NCBI RefSeq assembly: GCF_002154695.1
Contig: NZ_MTAV01000033.1
Coordinates: 1-62,191, forward strand
DNA length: 62,191 bases
Origin: Nostoc sp. T09
GTDB lineage: Bacteria; Cyanobacteriota; Cyanobacteriia; Cyanobacteriales; Nostocaceae
Direction of reading: 5' to 3'
Positions 33,888 to 43,578 of this stretch are shown piece by piece; positions within the stretch are counted from its first letter, which is position 1, and each line of letters starts with the position of its first letter. The translations under genes and the position numbers were made by a program. Below the pieces are notes generated by a model. That model saw only the letters and a program-made list of their open reading frames with translations, had not been told where the DNA came from and ran no database searches.

Positions 33888-34432
33888 TCTGTCACATCCA
33901 CAATAATCTTTCCTTTGTCTGACGCTATCAGTTTTTGTGGAGTTTCTGAATAGTTATCGATAATTTCCGGCTCGGATCAATTTTAATTACCAAAACTATT
34001 TTGCGATCGCAAAAGACTGCACTTGAGAGTGTTGAGTTCTAGTTTCTATAAAACGACTAAGAAAAAAAATTGTGTGGTGCGATGCGATCGCGTCCATTAG
34101 TCAAAGAAATGGTTAAGGTGAACATCAAACCCTTGCAACTGAGGCACTGCAAACGCTCCCTTCCTTAATTAAGCGATCGCCAATCTTCTGTAGGATGCAA
34201 GCCAAAATGCTCTTGGATAGCTGAGTTCAAGCTCTCTGGTATAAAGCTTTCATCGCCTCCCCTAAAATTTGGGTATGTTTGGGGATTCTTATTTATCTTT
34301 TGGTAGTACAATTGTTCTAGTAACAAACTTTATTTCCCAACTTCCACTAACTTGAGTGCGATTGCCTTCTAGCAAGAACCTAAGGCGATGGATTTGTTGT
34401 GCATATTGGGGATTTTTTAGGAGGTCAACATC
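33888..34432. other. 545-bp spacer with a gene remnant
   Basis: The spacer has several HIP1 sites. Minus-strand bases 34326-34165 form a 53-codon frame from a TTG with GGDESFIPESLNSAIQEHFG then LHPTEDWRSLN before its stop; the sequence is protein-like and has no ATG, so it may be a remnant. The rest shows nothing recognisable. The end carries the strong ribosome site of the next gene. Confidence 0.4.
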
Positions 34433-35110
34433 ATGATCACACAAGTGCAGAGTGTAATTCCAACGCAGGTTGACTCTAAAGCCATTACAAAATCAGAGTT
34501 TGAGCAATACGCTCAAGAAAAAGCCAATGCTCTCAAAAGTGTTGGTGGAGAAAAATTCTCCTTACTTTCACTGGCTGATGTTACCAAAACAATTTTACAT
34601 CATGCCTTTTGGTTAGCCGAACAAAAACAGAAGCTTTCACTGAAGCAGTACAAAAAACTACTTGTTGACCGAGGCTGGATGGGTGAGGAAAAAAGGTATC
34701 TGAAGATTGCGGCGGTATTTGATGAATTTTCGCCCCAAGATTTAGCACAAATTGAACCCTTGACTGTATATCAGCTCGCAAATAACAGTAATAAATACAA
34801 GCAGGTAATAGACGCGCTTTTAGATTTGAGCACCATTACCCAAGAAGCGGTGCGTTCTTTAATCAAAGAACATCGCACTCCCAAAGCACCAAAACCGGAA
34901 AAACCAAGTATTTGGCGGCGCACTAAGAATGGCGGAAGATATTGCCAAATTCCTGCCATTCATGAAGAGGATGAGCGCACAGGGGTAACTCTGCAACGCA
35001 TGATGGATACAGAGGGTTTAAGCGCCCAACAAATCGTAGCAGAAGCTATAGCCTTACGACAGGCATATCAAGAAGGACAGCTAGTTTTGATCAACGAAGA
35101 CAAAAATTGA
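34433..35110 (+). CDS. Hypothetical protein with very strong ribosome site
   Basis: A 225-residue, soluble, charged protein without recognised domain. Helical segments (HAFWLAEQKQKLSLKQYKKL, then DRGWMGEEKRYLKIAAVFDE) recall the short DUF3102-like regions found on cyanobacterial plasmids, where a protein binds DNA, but this match is weak. It ends in a Gln/Arg helix. AGGAGGT at 34419-34425 lies 7 bp before ATG 34433, an unusually strong site for a cyanobacterium and a hint of high expression. Confidence 0.65.
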   Translation: MITQVQSVIPTQVDSKAITKSEFEQYAQEKANALKSVGGEKFSLLSLADVTKTILHHAFWLAEQKQKLSLKQYKKLLVDRGWMGEEKRYLKIAAVFDEFSPQDLAQIEPLTVYQLANNSNKYKQVIDALLDLSTITQEAVRSLIKEHRTPKAPKPEKPSIWRRTKNGGRYCQIPAIHEEDERTGVTLQRMMDTEGLSAQQIVAEAIALRQAYQEGQLVLINEDKN

Positions 35111-35212
35111 GCGAAATTATAGTGGTTTCGACTTATGGTAGAAGCAAAATGTTTGTTTCATCTCTACTATTAAGACCGTAGAAATAAACCGCAGTCTAAC
35201 TGCTGTGTAAGT

Positions 35213-35422
35213 ATGGACTTTAAATACAGATGGAAAAATGGCGCTCCGCCAAGTCGAGATCAAGCAGCACGGAATCGGCATTTACTTGATGAAAGTCAGT
35301 TTGAGAATGAGCAAGACCGTAGCTTAGCAGAGGAAATGGCAAGAAAACATTTAAACGTACCTCTGACAACTTCAGATGAAGACCGTTCTGTATTGCCACA
35401 AGCTGCTCCCCCTGAAGAGTAG
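35213..35422 (+). CDS. Small hypothetical protein
   Basis: A 69-residue hydrophilic protein (RWKNGAPPSRDQAARNRHLL, LAEEMARKHLNVPL) with an acidic tail. It has no membrane segment or known domain. It follows the previous hypothetical gene by about 100 bp on the same strand and may be in the same transcript. I do not recognise it; similar short proteins occur in filamentous cyanobacteria as far as I recall. Confidence 0.55.
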   Translation: MDFKYRWKNGAPPSRDQAARNRHLLDESQFENEQDRSLAEEMARKHLNVPLTTSDEDRSVLPQAAPPEE

Positions 35423-35581
35423 CATTAGTAGTGAATTTTTAGGTTGGTGACTGAACCTAATTATGATTAATTCCTCCCATCCACTGTCCTATTTCATGGC
35501 GGCTAGTATGGGTAAATGGCTTTGGGAGGAAAACTAATCCTTAATGAATTAGCCGAATGCGATCGCTTAATTTTTGATAAT

Positions 35582-35755
35582 TTATTTTTTGATATTTTTT
35601 AATTTCTCTACCTGCTCACAATTTGTAAAAGGCAGCATAAAGCTAACTGATGCACCATCCTCAACAGCATCAATTCGGATCTCAGCAAACTCAGACAGAC
35701 GATCTGTAGCTTCACCAGCTTGCATCTGTACAATTTCATAGGTAAAGTTAGGCAT
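35582..35755 (-). pseudogene. GNAT acetyltransferase N-terminal remnant
   Basis: From ATG 35755 the 57 codons read like the beginning of a GNAT (MPNFTYEIVQMQAGEATDRL, later EDGASVSFMLPFT), but the frame ends before any acetyl-CoA-binding motif. The upstream in-frame part (to 35956) is not similar to this family. No ribosome site precedes it. It is best read as a truncated gene, the counterpart of another incomplete GNAT at 5433-5570, though the two need not come from one gene. Confidence 0.55.
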
Positions 35756-36118
35756 AACACAATACGATTCAATTAAAACTAAAAAGCTAATTAGAGATGT
35801 GAGATATGGGAGATTGAACAAGTTGTCCACTACCTCTATTTTTTGGCTTTTTAGAACGAAACGTGGTTGCTTTGTATCTATGGAGACAACAGTGAGAAAT
35901 CTTGAAGATGCACCAAAGTTAATTTCCATTTTAGGAATAACCGTCAACTTACACAACTTTGAGGCTTAACTGAACCGTATTAGATGATGAGCTTCCTATA
36001 TCCTAGGTTTTGTTAGGTTTTTCTATTGCCACATCCCAGGTAATACTTTTTATTTTATAGAGAGAGATTATTAAAATAATAACAAACAGTATAATTCAAT
36101 AACTAAGATTGTTCATTT

Positions 36119-37585
36119 ATGGACTTGAGTGATGATGATTTAATTTCGTCTTTTGTCAGCGATGCTCAATTTTATCAGGCTCAAGGTTTATACGATCAAA
36201 CTTTAAGTTGTTATATACAATGTCTAGAATTTTCTAAAAATCGTTGGGGAGAAGAACATCCAGCCGTTGTTACTAGCCTCAACAACTTAGCATCTTTCTA
36301 TTATTCTCAAGGTAGAAACGGCCTTGCTGAATATTTTTACGTTAAATCATTAGAACTTACGCGCAGACTGTGGGTAGCAGAACATCTTGATGTCGCTACT
36401 AGTCTCAACAATCTAGCATCTTTCTACTATTCCCAAGGTAGATACAGCGAAGTAGAACCGTTGTACATCGAAGTCTTGGTAATTAGGCGCAAGCTGTTGG
36501 CAGCAGAACATCTTGATGTTGCTACCAGCCTCAAAAATCTAGCATATTTATATTGTTTCAAAAGTAAGTATAGCGAAGCTGAAACTTTGTATATCGAAGC
36601 CTTGGCAATTAAGAGTAAGCTATTGGGAAAAGAACATCCAGATGTCGCTACTAGCCTCAACAAATTAGCAGAAATTTACTGTTACCAAGCTAAATATAGC
36701 GAAGCCGAACCTTTGTATATTGAAGCTTTAAAAATTAGGTGCAATTTGCTAGGAGAAGAACATCCCGATGTCGCTAATAGTCTCAATAACCTAGCAACAC
36801 TCTACTGTTCCCAAGGTAAATACAATGAAGCCGAAACACTCTATGCCCAAGCATTAGCACTCAAGTGTAAACTGCTGGGAGAAAAACATCGTGATGTTGC
36901 CACTATTTTTAACAACTTAGCAACACTCTACCGTTACCAAGGCAGATATAGGGAAGCTCGATTATTGTTCACTCAAGTATTAGCACTCAGGCGCAAGCTG
37001 CTGGGAGAAGAACATCGTGATGTCGCCGTTAGCCTCAACAACTTAGCAGCACTCTCTTACTCCCAAGGTATGTACAGGGAAGCTGAATTATTTATTATAC
37101 AAGCTGGGTCAATCATTAAGAAGCTGCTGGGAGAAGAACATATTGATTTTGCCACACACCTCAACAACCGAGCAGAAATCTGTCGTTTCCAAGGCAAATA
37201 CCAACAAGCAGAACAATTTTTTATGCAAGCCTTAGCACATAAGCGCAAGCTACTGGGAGAAGTACATCCCGATGTGGCTAATATCCTCAACAATCTAGCA
37301 GTTGTCTACTACTCTCAAGGTAAATTCAGCGAGGCTGAACCTCTGTTTATCCAGGCTTTAGCAATTATACGTCAGTTGTTGGGAGAAGAACATCCAGATT
37401 TTGCTACTAGCCTCAACAATCTAGCATTTTTTTACTATTCCCAAGGTAGATACAGCGAAGCTGAACCTCTGTTCATCCAAGCTTTAGATATTTTAGAGCG
37501 ACGATTAGGGACAAATCATCCCCATACTTTTAGTGTGCATTACAATTTAGCAGATTTGCACGATTCTCTCAACTCAGAACAGTAA
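36119..37585 (+). CDS. Kinesin-light-chain-type TPR repeat protein
   Basis: A 488-residue protein made of about eleven 42-residue TPR units with the consensus LGEEHPDVATSLNNLAxxYYxQGKYxEAEPLYIQALxIRRK. The corresponding 126-bp DNA units are highly alike, so the gene is a tandem array prone to slippage. The unit number may vary between strains. TPR solenoids bind peptides or proteins; in Nostoc-type genomes they often sit with AAA or NB-ARC domains, but here no enzyme domain is attached and the neighbours do not point to a partner. No signal peptide is present. Confidence 0.88.
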   Translation: MDLSDDDLISSFVSDAQFYQAQGLYDQTLSCYIQCLEFSKNRWGEEHPAVVTSLNNLASFYYSQGRNGLAEYFYVKSLELTRRLWVAEHLDVATSLNNLASFYYSQGRYSEVEPLYIEVLVIRRKLLAAEHLDVATSLKNLAYLYCFKSKYSEAETLYIEALAIKSKLLGKEHPDVATSLNKLAEIYCYQAKYSEAEPLYIEALKIRCNLLGEEHPDVANSLNNLATLYCSQGKYNEAETLYAQALALKCKLLGEKHRDVATIFNNLATLYRYQGRYREARLLFTQVLALRRKLLGEEHRDVAVSLNNLAALSYSQGMYREAELFIIQAGSIIKKLLGEEHIDFATHLNNRAEICRFQGKYQQAEQFFMQALAHKRKLLGEVHPDVANILNNLAVVYYSQGKFSEAEPLFIQALAIIRQLLGEEHPDFATSLNNLAFFYYSQGRYSEAEPLFIQALDILERRLGTNHPHTFSVHYNLADLHDSLNSEQ

Positions 37586-37981
37586 AATTTAAGTTTCCAG
37601 CCTCACCAATCAAGCTTTTATCTCCAAGTTTTGGATTCTGAACTCAAAGTTTCGAGTTCCAAAAGAGAATGTTTCTTTTTTAAACCAATACAGTTAAAAA
37701 TAATTATTAAACAGCGAAGACCGAATAACACTAAAAAAAAGTCTTTTAAAATATCACTTGGACAGTTGTAGGTAAGCATTATCAACAATAAGTCAAATAT
37801 CTGAGCAATGCTACGTAGAAAGATTTCACAAATTAAATAATAACGCTATAAAAGCGGAAAAATACTTAGTATTTATTTTTATGAAGCAGCTTTTGAGACG
37901 TAAAGCTAATTCTGATATCTTTTATAGACATATTACTAAAAACGCAAATTGTCTGTTTAATGACATTGCAAGGATATTTTA
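37586..37981. other. 396-bp AT-rich spacer
   Basis: No gene, strong hairpin or repeat is evident between the TPR and CD225 genes. An AT-rich promoter for the downstream small membrane genes should be in the last 150 bases. Confidence 0.3.
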
Positions 37982-38242
37982 ATGCAATCTCAGAATGTAC
38001 CAAACTATTTGCCGCAAGCAATTTTAACTACGCTTTTCTGCTGTTTACCGTTTGGAATTGTGGCGATCGTTTATGCGGCTCAAGTAAATACAAAGTTGCA
38101 AGCCGGGGATTATGAAGGTGCGATGCAAGCATCTAAAAGTGCTAAAACATGGTGTTGGGTATCTTTTGGTTCAGGACTCGCTGTGATATTAGTATATTTT
38201 CTCCTAGCAGTTTTGGTATCTTTAGCCCCGCAACCACGCTAA
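37982..38242 (+). CDS. CD225/dispanin-family small membrane protein
   Basis: The 86-residue protein has the dispanin arrangement: a first hydrophobic segment (LPQAILTTLFCCLPFGIVAI) followed by the conserved intracellular loop YAAQVNTKLQAGDYEGAMQA and a second hydrophobic helix. The CCxPxGIVAI and the A-x-x-A-x-x-S pattern are the CD225 hallmarks shared with animal IFITM proteins. The role in bacteria is unknown. A DUF2752 gene follows 56 bp downstream on the same strand, and this pairing recurs in other bacteria as I recall. Confidence 0.85.
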   Translation: MQSQNVPNYLPQAILTTLFCCLPFGIVAIVYAAQVNTKLQAGDYEGAMQASKSAKTWCWVSFGSGLAVILVYFLLAVLVSLAPQPR

Positions 38243-38298
38243 AAGTTATGTAATTAAAAATTGAAAAACTTTAGCAAGAAAATTCCTGAAATCCGAAA

Positions 38299-38730
38299 AT
38301 GAACATAATTTATCGTCGCTCATCTTCTGTATCTACAAAAACTTTGAAAGTAGCAGCCCTTTCCGGGATTATCGTTTTAGCTGCAATTATTTTATACTTT
38401 TTTAATCCCAGCAATTCCCCTGTTTACCCCCCTAGTCCATTTCGGTCGCTGACTGGCTTATATTGTCCTGGCTGTGGCACGCTAAGAGCTTTACACCAGC
38501 TACTTCACGGGCATATACTCAAGGCTTTTGAGTTGAACCCCTTGATGATGTTAGCCATGCCATACTTAGTTTATTCTTATGTATGCTACAGCGCGCCTAT
38601 AATTATTGGTGCAAAAATTCCCCAAATTTTTATTAAACCTGCTTGGATTTGGCTGGTTTTGAAAATTATTCTTGGCTATTGGGTATTAAGAAATATCCCT
38701 TTTGCTCCTTTTTCTTGGCTAGCACCTTGA
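38299..38730 (+). CDS. DUF2752 membrane protein
   Basis: A 143-residue membrane protein with three hydrophobic segments. The defining DUF2752 motif is present: LYCPGCGTLRALHQLLHGHI with the CPGCG pair of cysteines, followed by AFELNPLMMLAMP. Function is unknown. It is adjacent to the dispanin gene, and the two may form a membrane unit. Confidence 0.85.
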   Translation: MNIIYRRSSSVSTKTLKVAALSGIIVLAAIILYFFNPSNSPVYPPSPFRSLTGLYCPGCGTLRALHQLLHGHILKAFELNPLMMLAMPYLVYSYVCYSAPIIIGAKIPQIFIKPAWIWLVLKIILGYWVLRNIPFAPFSWLAP

Positions 38731-38834
38731 AAATATACCGATAGCAATTGTCTATAGGAATTCCTTAAACTATTAGATATTAGGATGTTCCTATTTTTTT
38801 TATTTACAAGCGCCAGCAAACACAGTTCCACTAA

Positions 38835-40970
38835 TCAACTTGCTTGCCAAATCCTAATAGTCTTATCTTCGCCAGCGCTGGCGAGGGTTTGTCCATCGGG
38901 ACTGATATCGAGAGCTAGCACGCTAGCAGTATGCCCTGTCAGAGTTTGCAGCAACTTCCCAGTTTGTAAACTCCAAATCTTGATTGTGCGATCGCCACTA
39001 CCACTAATCAGAGTTTGCCCATCTGGGGTAACGATCAGACTTTGAATTAAGCCATTATGTCCTTCCAGACGCTGCTGTAGCTGTCCTGTGTAGAAGTTCC
39101 AGAGGTTGATAGTTGCACCGTAGCCGCCACTGGCGATAATTTGCCGGACTGAGCTAATGGCAACAGCACGCACAAAGGCAGGGTTATCTGTAATCGTGCG
39201 TAGCAGTTCGCCATTGTCCAACTGCCAAATTTTAATTGCCTTATCGCTACCAGCACTAACGAGAAATTTACCATCTGGGCTGATAGCTGTGGTGTACACA
39301 AAGCCACTCTGTGCGGGAAGGGTTTGCTGTAAATTTCCTGTCTCCAGTTGCCAAATTCTAATTGTTTTATCCCTACTTCCACTCACAAGAATCTGCCCAT
39401 TAGGACTGATGGACAGCGAGTTAATTAAGTCAAAATGTCCTCTGAGGACGCGCTGCGGTTTGCTAGCGCCCAGATGCCAAACTTTAATTGTCTTATCGCT
39501 ACTACCGCTAACAAGAGTCTGCCCATTGGGAGCGATCGCCGCCACTACCCAAAGCCCAGTTTCATAAAGCACACCTTGCACTTTGCGTGTTTGTAAGTTC
39601 CAAGTCCTGATTGTCTTATCATTGCTGCTACTAATCAGGGTTGGGTAATTCCTACTGAAGGCAACAGACCTCACAAGCTGGGAATGTCCACTTAAAGCAT
39701 AGGCGAAAGCAGCTTGTTGAAATTGCGGTTGAGACTGCACAGGTGTATGGTGGCGCTGCATAGCGATAATTTTCTCCCGACCTTGAATTGCCTCTACAAA
39801 GTTGGGATTGATGCTCAAAACGCGATCGAAGTCTGCAAGTGCAGCATCATACTTGCCCATTTGGAAGTAGACATTACCTCTGTTACTCCAAGCTTCAATA
39901 TAGCTAGGATTAATCTGTAAAGCTTGATTGAAATCAGTAATAGCCCCTTGGTAGTCTTGGCGTTGTACCTTATCTAATCCCCAAAAATTGTAGGCTTGAG
40001 CATTAGCTGTTGATTGGGAAAAAATTGGAATTGTCGGTGGCACACTAGATGTAGTATTTTGCAAGTCTTGCAAAACTTCTGCTGCTGTTTGATACCTTTC
40101 CTTGACAAAATGTTTCAGTAACTTATCGAGAATATGTCCTAAATCATTACTAATGCTTAAACCTTGCTCTTTAAGTCGTTCCCGCCACAACCACCGCGCC
40201 TCGTTGACATCATAAAGAGTATCAGCAAGATTGCCATAGGCATCTTGTAACGGTAAACACCGCGTTAACAGCCGCGCACAAGTCGCACCCAATGCATATA
40301 AATCACTTGCAGGATAAGCGTATCCTTGCATTTGTTCCAAAGGAGCATAACCAATCGTATAAATTCCCGTTCCTTGGCGGGCTAAGGTAGTTTGTGTAAC
40401 TTGCTTAGCACCGCCAAAGTCAATGAGTACTAATTTGCGGTCATATGCCCTGCGAATAATATTTTCTGGTTTAATATCCCGATGAATTACATTGCGATCG
40501 TGAATAAATTGCAGAATCGGCAATAAATCAGCTAACAGTTCTCGGATCTGGATTTCACTAAAAGTGTGTTGTTGGAGTTCTTCTGATAAAGTTTCCCCAG
40601 AAATAAATTCTTGCACTAAATATAAATTTAATCCTTGCTCAAAATAGGCAACCAGTCGCGGTATCTGGGGATGATTTTCTCCTAGCTCAAATAAGCGCCT
40701 TGCCTCTTCCTTAAACATTTCTGCTGCTTTTTTCAGTGCACCTGTTCCCTGTACTTGTGGTACAAATTGCTTGATTACGCAAGGTGCATCTAATCTATCT
40801 ATATCTCTTGCTTCATAGGTTTTACCGAAACCACCTTCACCTAATAATCTGTTGATCCGATAGCGGTTTTTGAACAACACACCAAAGCTGTTTGAACCAC
40901 AACTGGTGCAAAATCTATTGCCGTCAAGGTTAAAGGGATTTGAGCAATTGGGGTTTTGGCAGATTTGCAT
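38835..40970 (-). CDS. Ser/Thr protein kinase fused to TPR and WD40 repeats
   Basis: A 711-residue protein. Residues 4-25 form a zinc ribbon (CQNPNCSNPF...CTSC). A Hanks-type kinase runs from ~33 to 300: G-loop LLGEGGFGKTYEA, lysine VIKQF, catalytic loop VIHRDIKPENII, DFG in LIDFGGAKQV. Two TPRs (~325-395) precede seven WD40 repeats with the repeated FSPNGQ/ISPDGQ and DKTIRIW motifs, closing a propeller from ~430 to the end. Such kinases are typical of multicellular cyanobacteria. Likely cytoplasmic and in a regulatory scaffold; targets unknown. Confidence 0.9.
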   Translation of the reverse strand: MQICQNPNCSNPFNLDGNRFCTSCGSNSFGVLFKNRYRINRLLGEGGFGKTYEARDIDRLDAPCVIKQFVPQVQGTGALKKAAEMFKEEARRLFELGENHPQIPRLVAYFEQGLNLYLVQEFISGETLSEELQQHTFSEIQIRELLADLLPILQFIHDRNVIHRDIKPENIIRRAYDRKLVLIDFGGAKQVTQTTLARQGTGIYTIGYAPLEQMQGYAYPASDLYALGATCARLLTRCLPLQDAYGNLADTLYDVNEARWLWRERLKEQGLSISNDLGHILDKLLKHFVKERYQTAAEVLQDLQNTTSSVPPTIPIFSQSTANAQAYNFWGLDKVQRQDYQGAITDFNQALQINPSYIEAWSNRGNVYFQMGKYDAALADFDRVLSINPNFVEAIQGREKIIAMQRHHTPVQSQPQFQQAAFAYALSGHSQLVRSVAFSRNYPTLISSSNDKTIRTWNLQTRKVQGVLYETGLWVVAAIAPNGQTLVSGSSDKTIKVWHLGASKPQRVLRGHFDLINSLSISPNGQILVSGSRDKTIRIWQLETGNLQQTLPAQSGFVYTTAISPDGKFLVSAGSDKAIKIWQLDNGELLRTITDNPAFVRAVAISSVRQIIASGGYGATINLWNFYTGQLQQRLEGHNGLIQSLIVTPDGQTLISGSGDRTIKIWSLQTGKLLQTLTGHTASVLALDISPDGQTLASAGEDKTIRIWQAS

Positions 40971-41535
40971 ATATTAATATTGCTGTGCAGAATTCAAAAT
41001 TTAAAATTCTCTAAGGAAAGCCTTAGCGGCGTCAAAAAGTTTTATTCTATACTTTTAAGATTTTTTAAATTGTAAAATTCTTACTACCTTACAGTAATAG
41101 TTTACTTTTAAAAATTTTGTAAAATCTTACTAAAATTTTCTGTGTCTTCTCCTGCTTAGCGTACTTGGAGGTTATTTAGAAACAATTTTCACAAATCAGA
41201 GAATTTTTGGATTTCGTAAAATGGGCATCGCCCACCTAGAGTTTATCTGCTGGATATTGAAGTATTGGTGGGCAGTACCTAGGCTGTTCACTTTGATGGA
41301 ATTTTCCCATTTTTGGTTCATGCAACTTTTCTGTCTACTGGAAAGTCTCCCTTTAGTCATTGCGAGCAAAGCGTTCGCAATGACAACACATATTTTGCAT
41401 GATTTTTCCACTCCTAAAAAGGCACAGAGTCAACAGCCTAGGCAGTACCCACCCTACTAGTTTGGTTTGAGAACGAATAAATAAATTATCAATATTTAAA
41501 TACACCATCTTCAATCACTAAATCGCAAAATTTAT
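40971..41535. other. 565-bp spacer filled with repeats
   Basis: This spacer lies between two minus-strand genes. Its first 240 bp are AT-rich with no gene. At about 41223-41236 is a GGGCATCGCCCA hairpin, then the MITE-like element 41267-41453 with a nested palindrome. The last 80 bp are AT-rich. Confidence 0.4.
41267..41453 (+). repeat. 187-bp MITE-like element with GGTGGG...CTAGGCTGTT ends
   Basis: The ends match as inverted repeats of about 22 bp with a 6-base centre that differs (left GGTGGGCAGTACCTAGGCTG, right end reverse complement GGTGGGTACTGCCTAGGCTG). Within it at 41356-41384 is a nearly perfect palindrome, GTCATTGCGAGC...TTCGCAATGAC, a REP-like sequence. An open frame crosses it but shows no family. 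It has no transposase. Confidence 0.65.
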
Positions 41536-42678
41536 TTAGGATTTACTTTTAGGAATCGACCCTTCAATTCCCTCAACATACCAATCCATTTCCAGTTGTG
41601 CTTTATTATCCAACACTTTACCCTTTGGTACTCTTACAACTCCCTTTTGGTCTTTTACCGGGCCGTCAAAAGGATTGGCAGTACCCTGAATAAACTGATT
41701 GCGTTTAGTATTGACTAATTGCTGAACATCGCTAGGAATCACTGGATTCATCGGGGAAATATCTACCATGCTTTGAGCAATACCATGCCAAATCGCTTGC
41801 GGCTTCCATGTGTTGTTTATGACAGCCAAGGCTGTATCTATATAAAATTTTCCCCATTTATTAATTGCTGATGTGAGGTGTGCCTGAGCACCAAACTTAC
41901 TCATATCGGTATTGTAACCAAAGGCATAAATGCCTTTCTCTGCTGCGAGTTGAATAGCAGCCGCAGAGTCAGTATGTTGGCTTAGTACATCTGCACCTAA
42001 ATTAATCAAAGCTTGGGCGGCGTCCCTTTCTTTTGCAGGATCGTACCAATTTTGTACCCACATCACCCTGACTTTTGCCTGAGGATTTGTTGTCCGCAGT
42101 CCTTGGGTAAATGCGCCGATCCCGCGAATTACTTCTGGGATTGGATGTGCCCCAATAAAACCAATGACATTAGATTTGGTCATCTTACCCGCAATCAGAC
42201 CGGTTAAATAGTGCGGTTCTTCAAAGCGTCCTGAATAAGTACCGACATTGGCAGCAAGTTTGTATCCTCTACAATGTTCAAATGCAACATGAGGAAAGTC
42301 TTTGGCAACTTTAATTTTGGAGTTCATGTAGCCAAAGGAAGTTGTAAAAATTAATTTATTACCGTCTAATGCTAGTTGCCGAATTACTCTCTCAGCATCA
42401 GCACCTTCACTAACATTTTCCACAAAGGTAGTTTTAACCTTATCTTGGAGATTCGCTTCCATTTCTCTGCGACCTAAATCATGGGAGTAAGTCCAGCCAA
42501 AGTCACCGACAGGCCCCACATATACAAATCCCACTTTTAGCGGTTCGTTGACTACCACAGGGGAGGCTGTTGGCACTAGTTCGCTTTGTGATTTGGAATT
42601 TTTACCTTGAATACAGCTAGTCAAGGCAAAGCTAGATCCTGCTAAAGTCGCATACTTGAGAAAATTCCGACGATCCAT
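41536..42678 (-). CDS. BMP-family (Med/BmpA) ABC substrate-binding protein, orphan
   Basis: A 380-residue protein. The start MDRRNFLKYATLAGSSFALTSC combines an RR-x-FLK twin-arginine-like motif with a lipobox-like SC. The core has the BMP features VGFVYVGPVGDFGWTYSHDLG, VIGFIGAHPIPEVIRGIGAF and ALINLGADVLSQHTDSAAAI. Relatives bind purine nucleosides or lipid-like ligands in ABC importers. No permease or ATPase of this class is adjacent, so it is orphan within the window. Confidence 0.85.
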   Translation of the reverse strand: MDRRNFLKYATLAGSSFALTSCIQGKNSKSQSELVPTASPVVVNEPLKVGFVYVGPVGDFGWTYSHDLGRREMEANLQDKVKTTFVENVSEGADAERVIRQLALDGNKLIFTTSFGYMNSKIKVAKDFPHVAFEHCRGYKLAANVGTYSGRFEEPHYLTGLIAGKMTKSNVIGFIGAHPIPEVIRGIGAFTQGLRTTNPQAKVRVMWVQNWYDPAKERDAAQALINLGADVLSQHTDSAAAIQLAAEKGIYAFGYNTDMSKFGAQAHLTSAINKWGKFYIDTALAVINNTWKPQAIWHGIAQSMVDISPMNPVIPSDVQQLVNTKRNQFIQGTANPFDGPVKDQKGVVRVPKGKVLDNKAQLEMDWYVEGIEGSIPKSKS

Positions 42679-42994
42679 TGTTAAGCAATTTAAAATTCAA
42701 CAAGGGTCAAGAGTCAAGGGTCATTTGATTACTGATAACGGTAGACGTAGCCTAGTACCGCTTGGCGGAATTTAATGATTTACTGATGATAGCAATTACC
42801 TAGTAGAGTAGGCGATCGCATCTCATAATCCAGCAATTTATCTAACAGCGATCGCCTCTTCATCTCTCCACTCTCACAATGGATCTCTAAACAGGAATTT
42901 CTAAAGAAAATCTAATGTAGCAAATGGTGCCAGCTACAAAACCTGATAATGCATTAGGATTTACTAAACTATCAACCTTAAAGCATTTATACCT
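42679..42994. other. 316-bp divergent spacer
   Basis: The spacer holds promoters for the BMP gene and the FMN-reductase gene. It contains two HIP1 sites and a piece GTAGACGTAGCC of the scattered palindrome. No gene is visible. Confidence 0.35.
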
Positions 42995-43573
42995 ATGACA
43001 TATACACCTAAAATTCTAGCCTTTGCTGGCAGCACCCGCGCAGACTCTTACAACAAGAAATTGGCTAAAATCGCAGCGAATGGTGCTAAGACCGCAGGCG
43101 CGGAAGTAACTTATTTAGATCTGCGCGATTTACCGATGCCTCTTTACGATGAGGATCTAGAAAAACAAGAAGGACAACCTGAAAACGCAGGTAAATTTAA
43201 GGAGTTGCTAATTTCGCATCAAGGATTGCTAATTGCTTCGCCTGAATATAACAGTTCGATTTCAGCAGTTTTAAAGAATGCGATCGATTGGGCATCCCGT
43301 CCAGCGCCAAATGAACCTCCTCTAGCAGCTTTTTCAGGCAAGGTGGCTGCGCTGATGAGTGCTTCACCTGGGGCACTAGGTGGTTTGCGGGGGTTGGTTC
43401 ATCTGCGCAGTATTTTAGGAAATATTAGAGTCTTGGTGCTTCCCGATCAAATAGCTGTACCCAAAGCTTACGAAGCTTTCAATGCCGACGATACATTAAA
43501 AGATGAGAAGCAACACCAATCTATTGAAAAGCTGGGTGAAAGCTTAGCCACAATTCTGGCAAAGCTCAACTAA
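42995..43573 (+). CDS. NAD(P)H-dependent FMN reductase
   Basis: A 192-residue flavodoxin-like reductase. The phosphate-binding loop is AFAGSTRADSYNKKLAKIAA, the flavin loop is ASPEYNSSISAVLKNAIDWA, and the C-terminal GGLRGLVHLRSILGN is typical. It belongs to the NADPH-dependent FMN_red family, which includes quinone and chromate reductases. As a free-flavin reductase it might supply FMNH2 to monooxygenases such as the DszC-like one 25 kb away, but proximity does not support that. It is convergent with the TSUP gene (6 bp gap). Confidence 0.85.
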   Translation: MTYTPKILAFAGSTRADSYNKKLAKIAANGAKTAGAEVTYLDLRDLPMPLYDEDLEKQEGQPENAGKFKELLISHQGLLIASPEYNSSISAVLKNAIDWASRPAPNEPPLAAFSGKVAALMSASPGALGGLRGLVHLRSILGNIRVLVLPDQIAVPKAYEAFNADDTLKDEKQHQSIEKLGESLATILAKLN

Positions 43574-43578
43574 ATTTT

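Noticed and set aside
36119-37585. Tandem repeats considered as CRISPR-like array
   Set aside because: The 126-bp units are coding TPR repeats in a continuous frame, without unique spacers.
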